DNA of 64,000 nucleotides from contig JAGAJM010000011.1 in the NCBI GenBank assembly GCA_017626055.1, forward strand, positions 16,378 to 80,377, in the 5' to 3' direction. The position numbers were made by a program, and so were the translations under genes. Positions within the stretch are counted from its first letter, which is position 1. Each line of letters starts with the position of its first letter. The notes beneath the pieces were generated by a model. That model was not told the DNA's origin and did no database searches. It saw only the letters and a program-made list of their open reading frames with translations. This stretch comes from a bacterium. GTDB lineage: Bacteria > Cyanobacteriota > Vampirovibrionia > Gastranaerophilales > Gastranaerophilaceae. This document shows positions 17,184 through 27,275 of this stretch, one piece after another.

Positions 17184-18440
17184 ATGACAAAAAGAAGAGT
17201 AGTAATCACAGGTTTGGGTGCTGTTACACCTTATGGTGTTGGCGTTAACAAATTCTGGGATGCTTTAAAAGCTGGTAAAAGTGGTATTAGTACTACTGAA
17301 TCAATCAGTTTAGAAAGACACGTTGTTCATATTTCAGGCGAAGTAAAAGATTTTAATCCTGAAGAATATATGGATCCAAAAGAAGCTAAAAAAATGGATA
17401 GATTTATTCAATTTGCAGTTGTTGCAGCAGATGAAGCTGTTAAAGATGCAGGTTTGGATAATATTGCAGAAAGTGATATTGACCCATACAGAGTTGGTGT
17501 AATTGTATCTTCAGCTGCGGGTGGTTTCAGAACTTTTGAAGACAACCACATAAGAATTATTGAAAAAGGACCAAACAAATGTTCACCATTTACAATTCCT
17601 ATGTTAATTGTAAATATGCCATCAGGTAAAATCTCAATTAAATATGGTTTTAAAGGTATTAATAAAGTTGTTGTTTCAGCTTGTGCAACTGGTTCTCACT
17701 CAATCGGTGATGCTTTCCGTTCAATTCAATGGGGTGATGCTGATGTAATGGTTGCAGGTGGTGCTGAAGCTACAATTTGTGATGTTGGTTTGGGTGCATT
17801 CTCAGCAGCTAGAACACTTTCAAAACGTAATGATGAACCAGAAAGAGCATCTCGTCCATATGACGTTGACAGAGATGGTTTTGTTATGTCAGAAGGTGCT
17901 GGTGTTTTAGTTCTTGAAGAATATGAACACGCTAAAAAACGTGGTGCAAAAATTTATGCAGAAATTGTTGGTTATGGTCAAACAGGTGATGCTTATGACG
18001 TTGTTGCTCCAGCTCCAGATGGCTCTGGTGCTATCAAAGCAATGGAATTAGCACTTGCTGATGCTGGTATGAAACCATCTGAAGTTCAATATGTAAACAC
18101 TCATGGTACAAGTACTGGTTTAGGTGATAAAGCTGAATCTCACGCGGTTGCTAAAGTTTTTGGTGACAAACATGAAAACCCAGGCTTGTTTGTAACTTCG
18201 ACAAAAAGTATGCATGGTCATATGTTAGGTGCAACAGGTGCAGCGGAAGCTATTGTATGTGTTAAAACACTTACTGATAATGTTGTTCCTCCAACTATCA
18301 ATCTTGATAATCAAGATCCTGAAGTTGCTGAACTTAACTATACACCTTACAAAGCAGTTAATGCAGAAGTTAATGCAGCTCTATCAAATTCATTCGGATT
18401 TGGTGGTCAAAATGCTTCATTAGTTTTCAAAGCTGTTTAG
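17184..18440 (+). CDS. fabF: 3-oxoacyl-ACP synthase II (KAS II)
   Basis: FabF elongates acyl-ACP with malonyl-ACP. Counting from the ATG at MTKRRVVITG, the catalytic residues are C167 (SACATGS), H307 (NTHGTST) and H344 (KSMHGH). A longer in-frame start lies 30 bases upstream, but the AAGGGATAA SD fits the ATG chosen, as does homology length (418 residues). The C-terminal NSFGFGGQNASLVF is canonical. Confidence 0.97.
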   Translation: MTKRRVVITGLGAVTPYGVGVNKFWDALKAGKSGISTTESISLERHVVHISGEVKDFNPEEYMDPKEAKKMDRFIQFAVVAADEAVKDAGLDNIAESDIDPYRVGVIVSSAAGGFRTFEDNHIRIIEKGPNKCSPFTIPMLIVNMPSGKISIKYGFKGINKVVVSACATGSHSIGDAFRSIQWGDADVMVAGGAEATICDVGLGAFSAARTLSKRNDEPERASRPYDVDRDGFVMSEGAGVLVLEEYEHAKKRGAKIYAEIVGYGQTGDAYDVVAPAPDGSGAIKAMELALADAGMKPSEVQYVNTHGTSTGLGDKAESHAVAKVFGDKHENPGLFVTSTKSMHGHMLGATGAAEAIVCVKTLTDNVVPPTINLDNQDPEVAELNYTPYKAVNAEVNAALSNSFGFGGQNASLVFKAV

Positions 18441-18456
18441 TAGGCTAGAAAATATT

Positions 18457-18493
18457 AAGAACGGGTAGGTTTAAAATGAACTTATCCGTTCTT
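18457..18493 (+). terminator. Terminator after fabF
   Basis: AAGAACGGGTAGGTT pairs with AACTTATCCGTTCTT (two G-U pairs) and is followed by TTTT. Confidence 0.85.
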
Positions 18494-18530
18494 TTTTCGT
18501 TATACTGTTATAGAGATAAAGAGGTGTGTT

Positions 18531-19811
18531 ATGAAAAAGATATTATCAACTTTAGCAGTGTGTATATTATTAACAAATAACGTTGTTTTTGCGGCTGAAG
18601 GATATGTGTTTACTGCAGCTGATGTTCAAAAAGCACCTGTTTATACTCAAAGTCTTCAAAGAACAAATTTGCTCTATGGTGAATATTTGAAGTATTACAA
18701 CATAAATCCAAGCAAAATTGATGCGGATTTTATTGTTTTATCAAAAGATGAAGAAAAAAGATTTTTAAAAACTCTTTCTAAATCAGAAAAAGAGAATTAT
18801 GAATATGCAAAAAAGGTTCAAAAACTAATTCAAAAACGTGATTGGAACAAGATTTTTCAAAAGTATCCAAATTATTTTCCTGCATATTTGCAGTATTTTG
18901 ATGAATGTTATTCAAAAGGACATAATGCTGAAGCTCTTCGCATTTTGAAAAAGATTAATGATATGGATAAAAAAGGACAAGTTTTTGACATAAGACTTGT
19001 TAATTATACATTTGGAACTTTGCATTTCAGTTTAAACCAATTTAATCAAGCGATAAATTATTTCAAATTGTATGAAAGCTCAGGCGATGATTTGATTATA
19101 GCATCTATTGCTAACTGTTATTATGGGATGAAAAATTATCAATCTGCGATAAAATATGCAAAACAATTAAAAGAAGTACAATATCAAGATAAAGAATTGT
19201 TATATGCATCTTATTTTGCACTAAAAGATTATCCTCAAGCAAATAAATACGCTTTGGAATTATTAAATGAATTATATGGTTTTGATAATTTGATGAAAGT
19301 TCAAGCAACATCAGCATACGACAATATAAAATTATCATATGCTTATAAGGCAAGAGAAGTTGCGCAAAACGACAGTCAAATTATGATGGCAAATGATGTA
19401 ATTGCTAGTTTAGAGCAAAAGAAACTTGATGCTTCAACTTCTAAAACAAATCAATTTGTAAAAATTCCAAAGTGGATTGATTATGTAAAACAGATGCCTC
19501 AAGGAATTCCTGTTTCTGAGATTACAGAAAAACAAGATGAGTTTTTTAAAACCGCAAATCAATATTTGAAAAAATATCAAGGACAACAATTAACAAATGC
19601 GTTTAACTCTTTGTCGCAGGATTTTAATACATATGTTCAAAATAAGAAAACAGAGTATTATCAAGCTCAACAACTTGAGGCTCAAAAGGCATTGTTATTA
19701 GAGCAACAACGTAGTAATGCTATCCAACAACAAAGGAATTATATTGATGCTCAGCGTATGTATTACTTAACTAGACCTTATTATTCACCAAGATATTATG
19801 GCTGGTGGTAG
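18531..19811 (+). CDS. Exported TPR-like protein, unknown
   Basis: A 426-residue protein with a Sec signal peptide (hydrophobic core 5-20, likely cut near FAAEG). The mature part is helical with TPR-like units (about 105-260, for example YPNYFPAYLQYFDECYSKGHNAEALRIL and FNQAINYFKLYESSG), followed by a Gln-rich coiled region and an aromatic Tyr/Trp tail (YYSPRYYGWW). It is probably periplasmic or surface-exposed, acting in protein-protein contacts. An AAGAGGTG SD is present. No named family is recognised. Confidence 0.8.
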   Translation: MKKILSTLAVCILLTNNVVFAAEGYVFTAADVQKAPVYTQSLQRTNLLYGEYLKYYNINPSKIDADFIVLSKDEEKRFLKTLSKSEKENYEYAKKVQKLIQKRDWNKIFQKYPNYFPAYLQYFDECYSKGHNAEALRILKKINDMDKKGQVFDIRLVNYTFGTLHFSLNQFNQAINYFKLYESSGDDLIIASIANCYYGMKNYQSAIKYAKQLKEVQYQDKELLYASYFALKDYPQANKYALELLNELYGFDNLMKVQATSAYDNIKLSYAYKAREVAQNDSQIMMANDVIASLEQKKLDASTSKTNQFVKIPKWIDYVKQMPQGIPVSEITEKQDEFFKTANQYLKKYQGQQLTNAFNSLSQDFNTYVQNKKTEYYQAQQLEAQKALLLEQQRSNAIQQQRNYIDAQRMYYLTRPYYSPRYYGWW

Positions 19812-19879
19812 GGGTAAATTTTTATAATTGGTGCTTTTTACCAATAGCAAAAAGTTTCATTTTCTGATTTAATATTAGT

Positions 19880-20203
19880 ATGAATTTGATTCAAGCTACG
19901 GCTTTTAAACAAAATGTAATAGATTTATCCAATTGGGTTGATTCAACTCCTGTACCTCAAGTAATAGATACTGTTACTTACGATTTGTATGAGAGTAATA
20001 ATCCTTTTCGTTATAGATTTTCAAAAGAACAAATTAGTAATAAACCATTAAGAGTTGCTGCCAATGCTACAACTTCGGTTGGGGCTGAGGTTTTTTCTGT
20101 TTTTACAAATCCGTATTATATAACCCACAAAATTGTTAATATCCCAACGGCATATAATTCGGTGGTCAATGCATATAAAAATTATTCAATAAATAAGAAT
20201 TAA
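19880..20203 (+). CDS. Hypothetical protein
   Basis: A 107-residue protein with no signal peptide, clear motif or membrane helix, although a moderately hydrophobic stretch (about 60-85) is present. The SD is weak. It lies 68 bases after the exported TPR-like gene and before a long hairpin terminator. No function can be proposed. Confidence 0.5.
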   Translation: MNLIQATAFKQNVIDLSNWVDSTPVPQVIDTVTYDLYESNNPFRYRFSKEQISNKPLRVAANATTSVGAEVFSVFTNPYYITHKIVNIPTAYNSVVNAYKNYSINKN

Positions 20204-20215
20204 TTAACGAAAAAA

Positions 20216-20262
20216 CGGAAAATCTGTCATTCTGGACTTAATTCAGAATCTCAAATTTTCCG
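20216..20262. terminator. Bidirectional terminator containing a TCATTCTG repeat
   Basis: CGGAAAAT and ATTTTCCG form the stem, with a TCATTCTG...CAGAAT inner repeat that resembles the dispersed repeat at 2382. A-runs and T-runs flank it between convergent genes. Confidence 0.75.
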
Positions 20263-20283
20263 CTTTTGTTTTTATATATTGGA

Positions 20284-21135
20284 TTATAGTAACTCTTTCA
20301 AGTGGTTTGGAAGAGCGAAACGAGCATTGTGATATTCTTTGTTGTAGATTTTACAAGTTGGAATAATTTCTGCTGCACGTTCTTCGTTATAGTATTCCAA
20401 AGGTTTTACATCAACTGAGCAGAAAGCCCAAGCCCAATATCCACCAGGGTATGTTGGAATATTTGATGTGTATGTTGAAACTGTTGGGAATACTTTTTTC
20501 AATAAGTTATACATTTTTTTGATTTCTTCTCTGTTTACAAAAGGTGATTCAGATTGAGCTGCAACGATACCACCTTTTTTCAAAGAGTTTTTAACGTTTG
20601 TATAGAATTCTTCTGTGAATAAACCTTCTCCAGGACCCATTGGATCTGTTGAGTCGATTAAGATAATATCGAATTCATCTTTTTTATCTTTGATATATTC
20701 AATTGCATCTTGAACTAAGATTTCTACTTTAGGGTTATCTAGTTCACATGAAATTGTTGGTAAGTATTGTTTACAAGCATCAATAACCATTCCGTCAATT
20801 TCACATAAAACAGCTCTTTCAACTGTTTTGTGTTTCATAACTTCACGGATAGTACCGCCGTCACCACCACCAATTACAAGAACAGATTTTGGACATGGGT
20901 GTTGCATCATTGGAATATGAGCAATCATTTCGTGGTAATGGTATTCATCACCTTCTGTTGTCATCATTAAATCATCTAGTGTTAAAACTCTGCCAAGTTG
21001 AGAATCTGTTTCAAAAACTTCAACTTTTTGGAATGGAGAGTTATCAGAAAATAAAACTTTTCCAGCTTTTATTGCGATACCGAAACCGCCTGGGGTAATT
21101 TCGTGGTAGTAACCATTTTCAATACCATTTTTCAT
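20284..21135 (-). CDS. speE: Spermidine synthase
   Basis: SpeE transfers aminopropyl from decarboxylated SAM to putrescine. The 283-residue protein carries the GGGDGG motif (89-94), DEYHYHEM (63-70), and IDSTDPMGPGEGLF with the catalytic acid D161. The C-terminal YPGGYWAWAF is family-typical. It is monocistronic. No speD or speA/speB genes lie in the window. Confidence 0.96.
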   Translation of the reverse strand: MKNGIENGYYHEITPGGFGIAIKAGKVLFSDNSPFQKVEVFETDSQLGRVLTLDDLMMTTEGDEYHYHEMIAHIPMMQHPCPKSVLVIGGGDGGTIREVMKHKTVERAVLCEIDGMVIDACKQYLPTISCELDNPKVEILVQDAIEYIKDKKDEFDIILIDSTDPMGPGEGLFTEEFYTNVKNSLKKGGIVAAQSESPFVNREEIKKMYNLLKKVFPTVSTYTSNIPTYPGGYWAWAFCSVDVKPLEYYNEERAAEIIPTCKIYNKEYHNARFALPNHLKELL

Positions 21136-21168
21136 TCTTAAGTTCCCTTTCTATCATTAAAACAAAAA

Positions 21169-21190
21169 GTTACGTGAAAATTCACGTAAC
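21169..21190 (-). terminator. Terminator of the EF-hand protein gene
   Basis: Perfect GTTACGTGAA/TTCACGTAAC stem followed by TTTTTG on the minus strand, just upstream of speE, separating the two genes. Confidence 0.85.
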
Positions 21191-21223
21191 CTATGTTATC
21201 ATATAAAAATTTATTTTCAAATA

Positions 21224-23704
21224 TTATTCAGCTTCATCAGCTTTAAATGTTTGAATTAAAGAACCAAGTTCGTTATTTTTGTATAATTCGTTTATGATTT
21301 TAGCGGCTTTTCCGTAGTTAATTTCATTGCCTTTTGCATTGAAGAATTTGCCATCTCTATAAGTTACAACAGTTTCGCCATTTGAATTTTTAATTTCTTG
21401 GTTAGAGAATTTAGCCTGAGTTGCAGGAGCTTGTTGTTGTAGAGAAGACATTAATCTTGCCACAGGAGTAGCGTTGGTGATAGTATCTTTTATTAGTGTC
21501 TGATCTAGGTTAGACAAATCTGTTGAAAGATGAGTTGCTTTGCCATTTTCAAAATGTCTTGTAGAAACGATTTCTTGCATGTGGTAAAGACCTTCAGGGA
21601 TTTGTTCATATGAAATGACAGTCTTTCCATCTGACGTATATGTAGTTGAGTAATTATTTGTTAATGTTTTACCTTTAGTATGAACGAAATCGGGTGCTGT
21701 TTTAGTTAGTGTTCCATCTTCATTTCTTGTCCAAGTTATAGGTTTTGATTCATAGCTTGAACCGCTACCCCAGCTTACTGAAGTTTTTAATTGATAAGAA
21801 TAACTTTCTCCAGGTTTTAAACTTCCGATTTTAGCATTTATTTCTTCTTGAGTTAACGAGTCTTTTTGTTTGCCTGCAGGAGCCGCATTTTCTTTTTCTG
21901 TTTCGTCAATTGGTTCTGTTGGAGTGTTTAAAATTTCATTAACAGAATCTGCGAAATTGCCGATAACTCTTTCTGCGTGTTCTTTTAATTCGGCTTTAGT
22001 TAGTGCGCCATTTTTATCTTTAACATCCATAGAGTCAAAATCATTTTGAATTAGATTTAATATTTGTTCTCTGTTGGAATCGTCAATTGTAATGCCTGCT
22101 TCACCCATAAATTCAATGATGAAGTTTGTGTATTCATTGATATCAAGGGAAGAACTTCCATCTCCATCATATGCCATCATAAGATTTATTTCTGAATCAT
22201 TATCGGTCGCACCATTTGCCATTTTAGTAGCTTCAGGAAGGATATTACCATTAGTATCTTTTACGACAAATGTTCCGTCTTCTGCTATTTCAACTTTATT
22301 TTCAGGTCCAAATATTTCTTGGAGTTCTGCTTGTCTTGCTTTTGTTTCTTCAGGAATTTCAACATCTTTTGGGTCAGTATTGCCAGATGTATGTTCAACA
22401 GTATTGTCATTGTTTTCAACTGTATTGTTGTCCTTAACAGGTGCAGCAGCTTCCTCTTTTACAAAGTTTGGAATTTTAACAACATCATCTGGGTAGAAGA
22501 ATTTATTTCCGTGCCATTCTTTTTTTACACCTTTGTAAGTTTTAACTAAATCTTTATTTAGTTCTAGGAATTCTTTTTTAGCTTCTTTTAACTGTTCTGG
22601 AGTTGGGTTTTCAATACCTTGTTGTGAAAGTGCATCTTTTACAATTTGGGTAATAGATTCACCTTTTACAACAGTATGTGTTGTAGGAACTTCTGGTTTT
22701 TGTTCTTTAACAATTTCTGTTCCGTCAGCATTGAAATTTTTAACAGTTTTCTTACCAGCTGAATCTGTCGTTTCAGTCGAATATGTTCCGTCTTCGTTAT
22801 AAGTAAATTTAGTTACAGTTTTTTGTGTTGGGTTATGCGCATCGGTTACAATTTCAGAAGGTTTATTATTTGCCATATCTTCTTCTGTTGCAAATTTTGT
22901 ATCGATGTTATGACCATCTTTCTTTTCTTTGACGGTGATAGATGTTAATGGCGCATCATCTCCAACATCTGAAAATTCTCGTTCAATAGTTTTACCATCT
23001 TGATATTCAAAATCTGTGCGAACGATAGCTCCATCCTTAACTGTAACTGTCTGGATAGTTTGTCCGTCAAGATTTTTGGTAATACTTGTATTCTCATCTG
23101 GGAAAGTTGTTGTGTTTCCGTTTGCCATAACGGAGGTTTTATTCCCATTTTTATCATAGGTAATAATTGTTCCGTCAGTTTTAATTTGTTGACTTGTACC
23201 ATCCTTAAATTGGATTTCTTGAGTTCCGTCGTCTAAAGTTGTGGTAACGGCTCCATTTTGGTCAGTTTCTTGTGTATAAGATACCCCTTTAACTGTGTGG
23301 TGAATTGTTTCGCCATCTTTTACCTCAGTGTAACTATAACCTTTTGAATAATGGGTAGATTTATTGCCATTGGTTTCGATATATTCTTTGCCTTCTTCAA
23401 AGGCTTTTTGTTGGTCTGCAAGTGCATTAATGGCATCAAATGCGTTCATTTGTTCGCCATAATTTCTATTTGCTTCACGTTGGGAAATCTTTCCATTTCC
23501 CCCTGAACCAGTTAAAAGATTACCCTGAAGAATTTGTACTTCTTTTTTATCAATTACACCATCTTTGTTTTTATCAGCCATATCAAAGATAGCTTTGTTT
23601 TGTTCAGTTCTTTGTAAACCTTCTAATTTTGTAAGGTCAATTTTTTTGTCTGTTCCTTTGATTTTGATAATATCAGAGTAACTTTTTCCGTTAATATCTA
23701 CCAT
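21224..23704 (-). CDS. Large EF-hand and LysM-like modular protein
   Basis: An 826-residue protein without a recognisable signal peptide. A canonical EF-hand loop is DKNKDGVIDKKE (44-55). A region of about 15 tandem short beta repeats of the G-x-x-T-x(3-4)-DG-T type (about 110-330) follows. A LysM-like segment (HTVVKGESITQIV... to DDVVKIPNF, about 341-412) has a long helical insertion. A second canonical EF-hand is DGDGSSSLDINE (about 509-520), with a degenerate third near 556-567. Calcium binding and cell-wall or surface association are suggested. The domain order is not one I know. Confidence 0.75.
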   Translation of the reverse strand: MVDINGKSYSDIIKIKGTDKKIDLTKLEGLQRTEQNKAIFDMADKNKDGVIDKKEVQILQGNLLTGSGGNGKISQREANRNYGEQMNAFDAINALADQQKAFEEGKEYIETNGNKSTHYSKGYSYTEVKDGETIHHTVKGVSYTQETDQNGAVTTTLDDGTQEIQFKDGTSQQIKTDGTIITYDKNGNKTSVMANGNTTTFPDENTSITKNLDGQTIQTVTVKDGAIVRTDFEYQDGKTIEREFSDVGDDAPLTSITVKEKKDGHNIDTKFATEEDMANNKPSEIVTDAHNPTQKTVTKFTYNEDGTYSTETTDSAGKKTVKNFNADGTEIVKEQKPEVPTTHTVVKGESITQIVKDALSQQGIENPTPEQLKEAKKEFLELNKDLVKTYKGVKKEWHGNKFFYPDDVVKIPNFVKEEAAAPVKDNNTVENNDNTVEHTSGNTDPKDVEIPEETKARQAELQEIFGPENKVEIAEDGTFVVKDTNGNILPEATKMANGATDNDSEINLMMAYDGDGSSSLDINEYTNFIIEFMGEAGITIDDSNREQILNLIQNDFDSMDVKDKNGALTKAELKEHAERVIGNFADSVNEILNTPTEPIDETEKENAAPAGKQKDSLTQEEINAKIGSLKPGESYSYQLKTSVSWGSGSSYESKPITWTRNEDGTLTKTAPDFVHTKGKTLTNNYSTTYTSDGKTVISYEQIPEGLYHMQEIVSTRHFENGKATHLSTDLSNLDQTLIKDTITNATPVARLMSSLQQQAPATQAKFSNQEIKNSNGETVVTYRDGKFFNAKGNEINYGKAAKIINELYKNNELGSLIQTFKADEAE

Positions 23705-23793
23705 TTTTTACCTCATATATAGTTCTATACAATGAGGTGTTCGGCAGATTTACAAAATATCTTTAAAGATTTTGGGGTTCTGTTAATAAAATG

Positions 23794-24114
23794 TTACTTT
23801 TCCCAACCACCCAAAATGTGAATGTGTAGGTGAAAAACTTCTTGACCAGCTTCTTTACCTGTATTGATTTGGGTTTTGTATGCTTTTAAGCCAACTTTCT
23901 TAGTAACGGCTTTTACTGTTTGTAAAAGTTCTGACATTAAAGCTGTATCTTCAAGTTCATTTAATGATTCAACGTGAACTTTTGGACAAACTAGCATATG
24001 AACTGGTGCTGCTGGATTTATATCGTTGAATACGACAGTGTTTTCTGTTTCGTAAACAAATTCTGTTCCAAAATCCCCTCTAATAATTTTACAAAAAATA
24101 CAATTGTCGCTCAT
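23794..24114 (-). CDS. HIT family nucleotide-binding hydrolase (Hint type)
   Basis: HIT/Hint proteins hydrolyse nucleoside phosphoramidates and related nucleotides. The 106-residue product has the N-terminal CIFCKII zinc-type start and the H-x-H-x-H signature HLHIH (95-99) with the nucleophile H97. It is the last gene of the grpE-dnaJ operon, 9 bases after the methyltransferase. Confidence 0.93.
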   Translation of the reverse strand: MSDNCIFCKIIRGDFGTEFVYETENTVVFNDINPAAPVHMLVCPKVHVESLNELEDTALMSELLQTVKAVTKKVGLKAYKTQINTGKEAGQEVFHLHIHILGGWEK

Positions 24115-24123
24115 ATAAATCTC

Positions 24124-24693
24124 CTATCTTAATTTTTTAGCTAATGACAAACCTGCAGGAAGTGGTAATACTACATTTTCATAATCTGGGTTCGCATTGA
24201 TATCATCTATAAAATCTTGAACTTTATTAGCGTGTGATAAAACGTTATCGCAAGCAATATAACCACCCACTTTTAAGTGGGGTGCAATTAAATGAAAGAA
24301 TTTGATATATTGAGCTTTTTGCGCATCGACAAAGGCAAAATCAATTTCAAAATCTTCTGGTAAATATTCTAAAATAGTTGCGGCATCTCCCTTTCTTGGA
24401 GTGATAATATCTGCAACGCCACATTTTTCAAAGTTTTCTTTTGCAACATCAAGTCTTTTGTCATAAAACTCGATAGTCATTAACTTCCCGCCAGTTTGCT
24501 TAAGAGCTTTGCCCAGCCAAATTCCAGAATAACCATTTGAAGTTCCAACTTCTACAACACTTTGAGATTTTGCATCAACGATAAAATTGTATAAAAATTC
24601 AGCAGTTGTGCGAGAAATATTCCAAAATTCTTTTTGTGTTTTTTCTAGTTCTAATAAAACTTCTTGTGTTGTTGTATCAAATTTTTTAATCAT
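24124..24693 (-). CDS. SAM-dependent O-methyltransferase (catechol-type family)
   Basis: A 189-residue class I methyltransferase. The SAM-binding loop is VVEVGTSNGYSG (46-57), followed by an acidic strand (TIEFY) and AFVDAQKAQY, the metal-binding segment of the caffeoyl-CoA/catechol O-methyltransferase family. The substrate cannot be told. Its ATG shares a base with the stop of the upstream beta-propeller gene, showing tight translational coupling. Confidence 0.9.
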   Translation of the reverse strand: MIKKFDTTTQEVLLELEKTQKEFWNISRTTAEFLYNFIVDAKSQSVVEVGTSNGYSGIWLGKALKQTGGKLMTIEFYDKRLDVAKENFEKCGVADIITPRKGDAATILEYLPEDFEIDFAFVDAQKAQYIKFFHLIAPHLKVGGYIACDNVLSHANKVQDFIDDINANPDYENVVLPLPAGLSLAKKLR

Positions 24694-26111
24694 TATTTTA
24701 TTGTTTTAACCTTATTTGTAATTGTCATAGCTCTTACTGGCACATCAATTGGACTTGTTTTTACAACTTCTTTTAAGTCAGTATCAATTACTGAATACAA
24801 ACCAGACATTGCATTTGTAATCATGATTAAATTACTGTTTTCAATTGGCGTAATATTTGTTGCAAAAGCGTTTGTGTTTAAGAATAATTTATCAGTAATA
24901 ACATCTTCTTTAGTATTCAAAACTTCTACGATATTTTCTTGTGCACCTAAGATATACAAGTCATCATTATACGCATATAAATCAACAGGTTTTTCACAAA
25001 CATCATATTCTGTAATATATTCGTTTGTTTCGTAGTCAACAATTGCAAGTCTGCTTTTTGTTCTGCTAATGATGTATATTTTACCATTTGCATAAGTGAT
25101 TTTTGAGATATTTGGGAAACGTCCAATGTTGTTTAATTTGTAATTGTTATCAAGTTCAATTGCCCAAATATCGTTGGTATTTCTGTCAACATAGAACATT
25201 TTTGTTCCGTCTTGTGTAAGTGTAAATTTTTCACAGTAACCATTAATTTTTAATTGTTTTTTTAATGTCATTGTTTCTAGTGAAACTACATATACACTTG
25301 AGTTTGCACTAGAGGTTACATATGCTAGTTTTTTGTCTTTATCAATAAGAATTTGCTCTGGGCAAGTTTCAAAATTAATTTTTTTAATAACTTTTTCATC
25401 CATTAAAGAAATAATATTCATAACTTTGTGGTCATAATAAGTTACAAATAAAAACTCATCATTATATGCTTTTAAATCATAAATTACGTGTTCTTGTTCA
25501 AGAGAATATTCTGGGTTTTTAGAATTTGTGTGGATAACTTGAATATTTTTGTTTGCACCTGTTGAGATGTAGAAAGATTTGTTATTCAACGGTTCAACAG
25601 GAGTTGTTTCTGATTTTTTAGTTTTCTTTCTGTTGTTGTTAATTCTCAAACCTGTATCTTGAGCAACTGAAACATCAAGATTACCAATAATTCCTTTTAG
25701 GTTTTCAGGTAAAACAAGACCTTTTGGCAATAAAATTTCTTGAGGAAGCAGACCTGATTGCAATTCGGCAGGAACATCAACTAAGTTGATAACAGTTTTT
25801 TTGCCATTTGTATTGATAACTTTTAGAAGAACAAAATTATTGTTCAAAATCAACATATCAGGTTTTTGTTTCATTCCCATATTTTCAGGGTAACTTGATT
25901 TGATAGAAATTTCAGCTGGAGTTTCTAATTTTGCAGGGGTTACTGGGATGTACATTGTTTTATCTGGCAATAAAATTGCACCATCAAAACGGAAATTCGT
26001 TTCAGGAAAATCTTTGTTGATAAAATCTTGAACAGTTTTTGGAACTTCAGCACCAAATGCTGTTGTGCATGCTAAAAAACCTATGCAAATTGCAGCTAAA
26101 ATTTTACGCAT
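24693..26111 (-). CDS. Exported beta-propeller protein (YVTN-like)
   Basis: A 472-residue protein with a signal peptide (1-20, cleavage near AFGAE) and a C-terminal half of about six repeated blades of the LAYVTSSANSSVYVVSLETM type, a YVTN/NHL-like propeller. The N-terminal 150 residues are unassigned. It is probably periplasmic. The gene overlaps both neighbours by one base (dnaJ before it, the methyltransferase after it). A propeller protein inside a chaperone operon is unusual. The substrate or partner is unknown. Confidence 0.8.
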   Translation of the reverse strand: MRKILAAICIGFLACTTAFGAEVPKTVQDFINKDFPETNFRFDGAILLPDKTMYIPVTPAKLETPAEISIKSSYPENMGMKQKPDMLILNNNFVLLKVINTNGKKTVINLVDVPAELQSGLLPQEILLPKGLVLPENLKGIIGNLDVSVAQDTGLRINNNRKKTKKSETTPVEPLNNKSFYISTGANKNIQVIHTNSKNPEYSLEQEHVIYDLKAYNDEFLFVTYYDHKVMNIISLMDEKVIKKINFETCPEQILIDKDKKLAYVTSSANSSVYVVSLETMTLKKQLKINGYCEKFTLTQDGTKMFYVDRNTNDIWAIELDNNYKLNNIGRFPNISKITYANGKIYIISRTKSRLAIVDYETNEYITEYDVCEKPVDLYAYNDDLYILGAQENIVEVLNTKEDVITDKLFLNTNAFATNITPIENSNLIMITNAMSGLYSVIDTDLKEVVKTSPIDVPVRAMTITNKVKTIK

Positions 26112-27235
26112 TATTTGAATACTCCCTTAACCTTTGACATAATTGATTTTTGAGGCTTTTTGCCTCCGTTTAATTCATACAATCTTTGGTATAAACGTTT
26201 TTCTTCTTCACTTAATTTTGTAGGAATTACAACTTTTATTATAACAATGTGATCCCCTCTTTGTGCAGGTTTTGTGATAACTGGAACACCAGCACCTTTG
26301 ATTTTTACCAAATCTTCGTATTGACTGCCTGCTGGTATTTGTACTTCTTGTTCTCCATCAAGTGTTTTGATTGCGATAGAATCCCCCATAACAGCTTGAG
26401 CTGGAGTTATTTCAAGTTCAGTAAATACATTTATGCCATCACGTTTGAAATATTCTGATGGTTCAACATGGATTACAACAAATAAATCCCCGTTTGGTCC
26501 GCCATTTATACCGCAGTCACCTTCACCAGATACTCTGATTTTTGACATATTATCAACACCAGCTGGGATTTTAATTTCGATTTTCTTTTCTCGATTTACC
26601 AAACCTTGTCCGTGGCATGTTTTACAAGGTTTTTCGATTACTTGACCAGCACCTTTACAGTGAGGGCAAGTTGTAATTTGTGCAAAATTGCCAAGAGGAG
26701 TTCTTGTAACTGTTTTTACTTGACCAGAACCTCCGCATTGAGGACAAGTCTTTTTAGATGAACCACGTTCTGCACCTGTGCCGTCGCAATCTTTACAGAC
26801 TTCTAGGTGATCAAATCGGATTTCTTTATTAACCCCAAAAGCAGCGTCTTCAAAGTTTAATCTTAAATCGTATCGTAAGTCATCTCCACGTTGAGGTGCA
26901 TTTGGGTCTGGCCTGCCACCAAAACCGAACCCCCCAAAACCACCAAAGAAACTTTCAAAAATATCATTTAAATCGCCAAAACCGCCAGCGAATGGTCCAC
27001 TTGTGTCAAAACCTGCGTTTTTCAAACCATCTTCGCCATATGTATCGTATGTAGCTCTTTTATTGTCATCAGATAAAGTTTCGTATGCCTTACCCAATTC
27101 TTTAAATTTTTCTTCAGCATCTGGGGCTTTATTAACGTCGGGGTGTAGTTCTCTGGCTTTCCTGCGGAAAGCGGATTTTATTTCATCTTTAGTTGCCTCT
27201 TTTGAGACCCCTAATATTTCATAATAATCTGCCAT
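26111..27235 (-). CDS. dnaJ: Chaperone protein DnaJ
   Basis: DnaJ stimulates the DnaK ATPase and delivers clients. It has a J domain with HPD (31-33), a Gly/Phe region (about 76-115) and four CxxCxGxG zinc repeats ([32 protein letters not shown]; about 147-215), followed by the C-terminal substrate domains. At 374 residues it is standard. It is second in an operon after grpE; dnaK is not in this operon. Confidence 0.97.
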   Translation of the reverse strand: MADYYEILGVSKEATKDEIKSAFRRKARELHPDVNKAPDAEEKFKELGKAYETLSDDNKRATYDTYGEDGLKNAGFDTSGPFAGGFGDLNDIFESFFGGFGGFGFGGRPDPNAPQRGDDLRYDLRLNFEDAAFGVNKEIRFDHLEVCKDCDGTGAERGSSKKTCPQCGGSGQVKTVTRTPLGNFAQITTCPHCKGAGQVIEKPCKTCHGQGLVNREKKIEIKIPAGVDNMSKIRVSGEGDCGINGGPNGDLFVVIHVEPSEYFKRDGINVFTELEITPAQAVMGDSIAIKTLDGEQEVQIPAGSQYEDLVKIKGAGVPVITKPAQRGDHIVIIKVVIPTKLSEEEKRLYQRLYELNGGKKPQKSIMSKVKGVFK

Positions 27236-27275
27236 TTTTAATATACTTCCTTCTAATCCTCAAGTCTGGTAGCGA

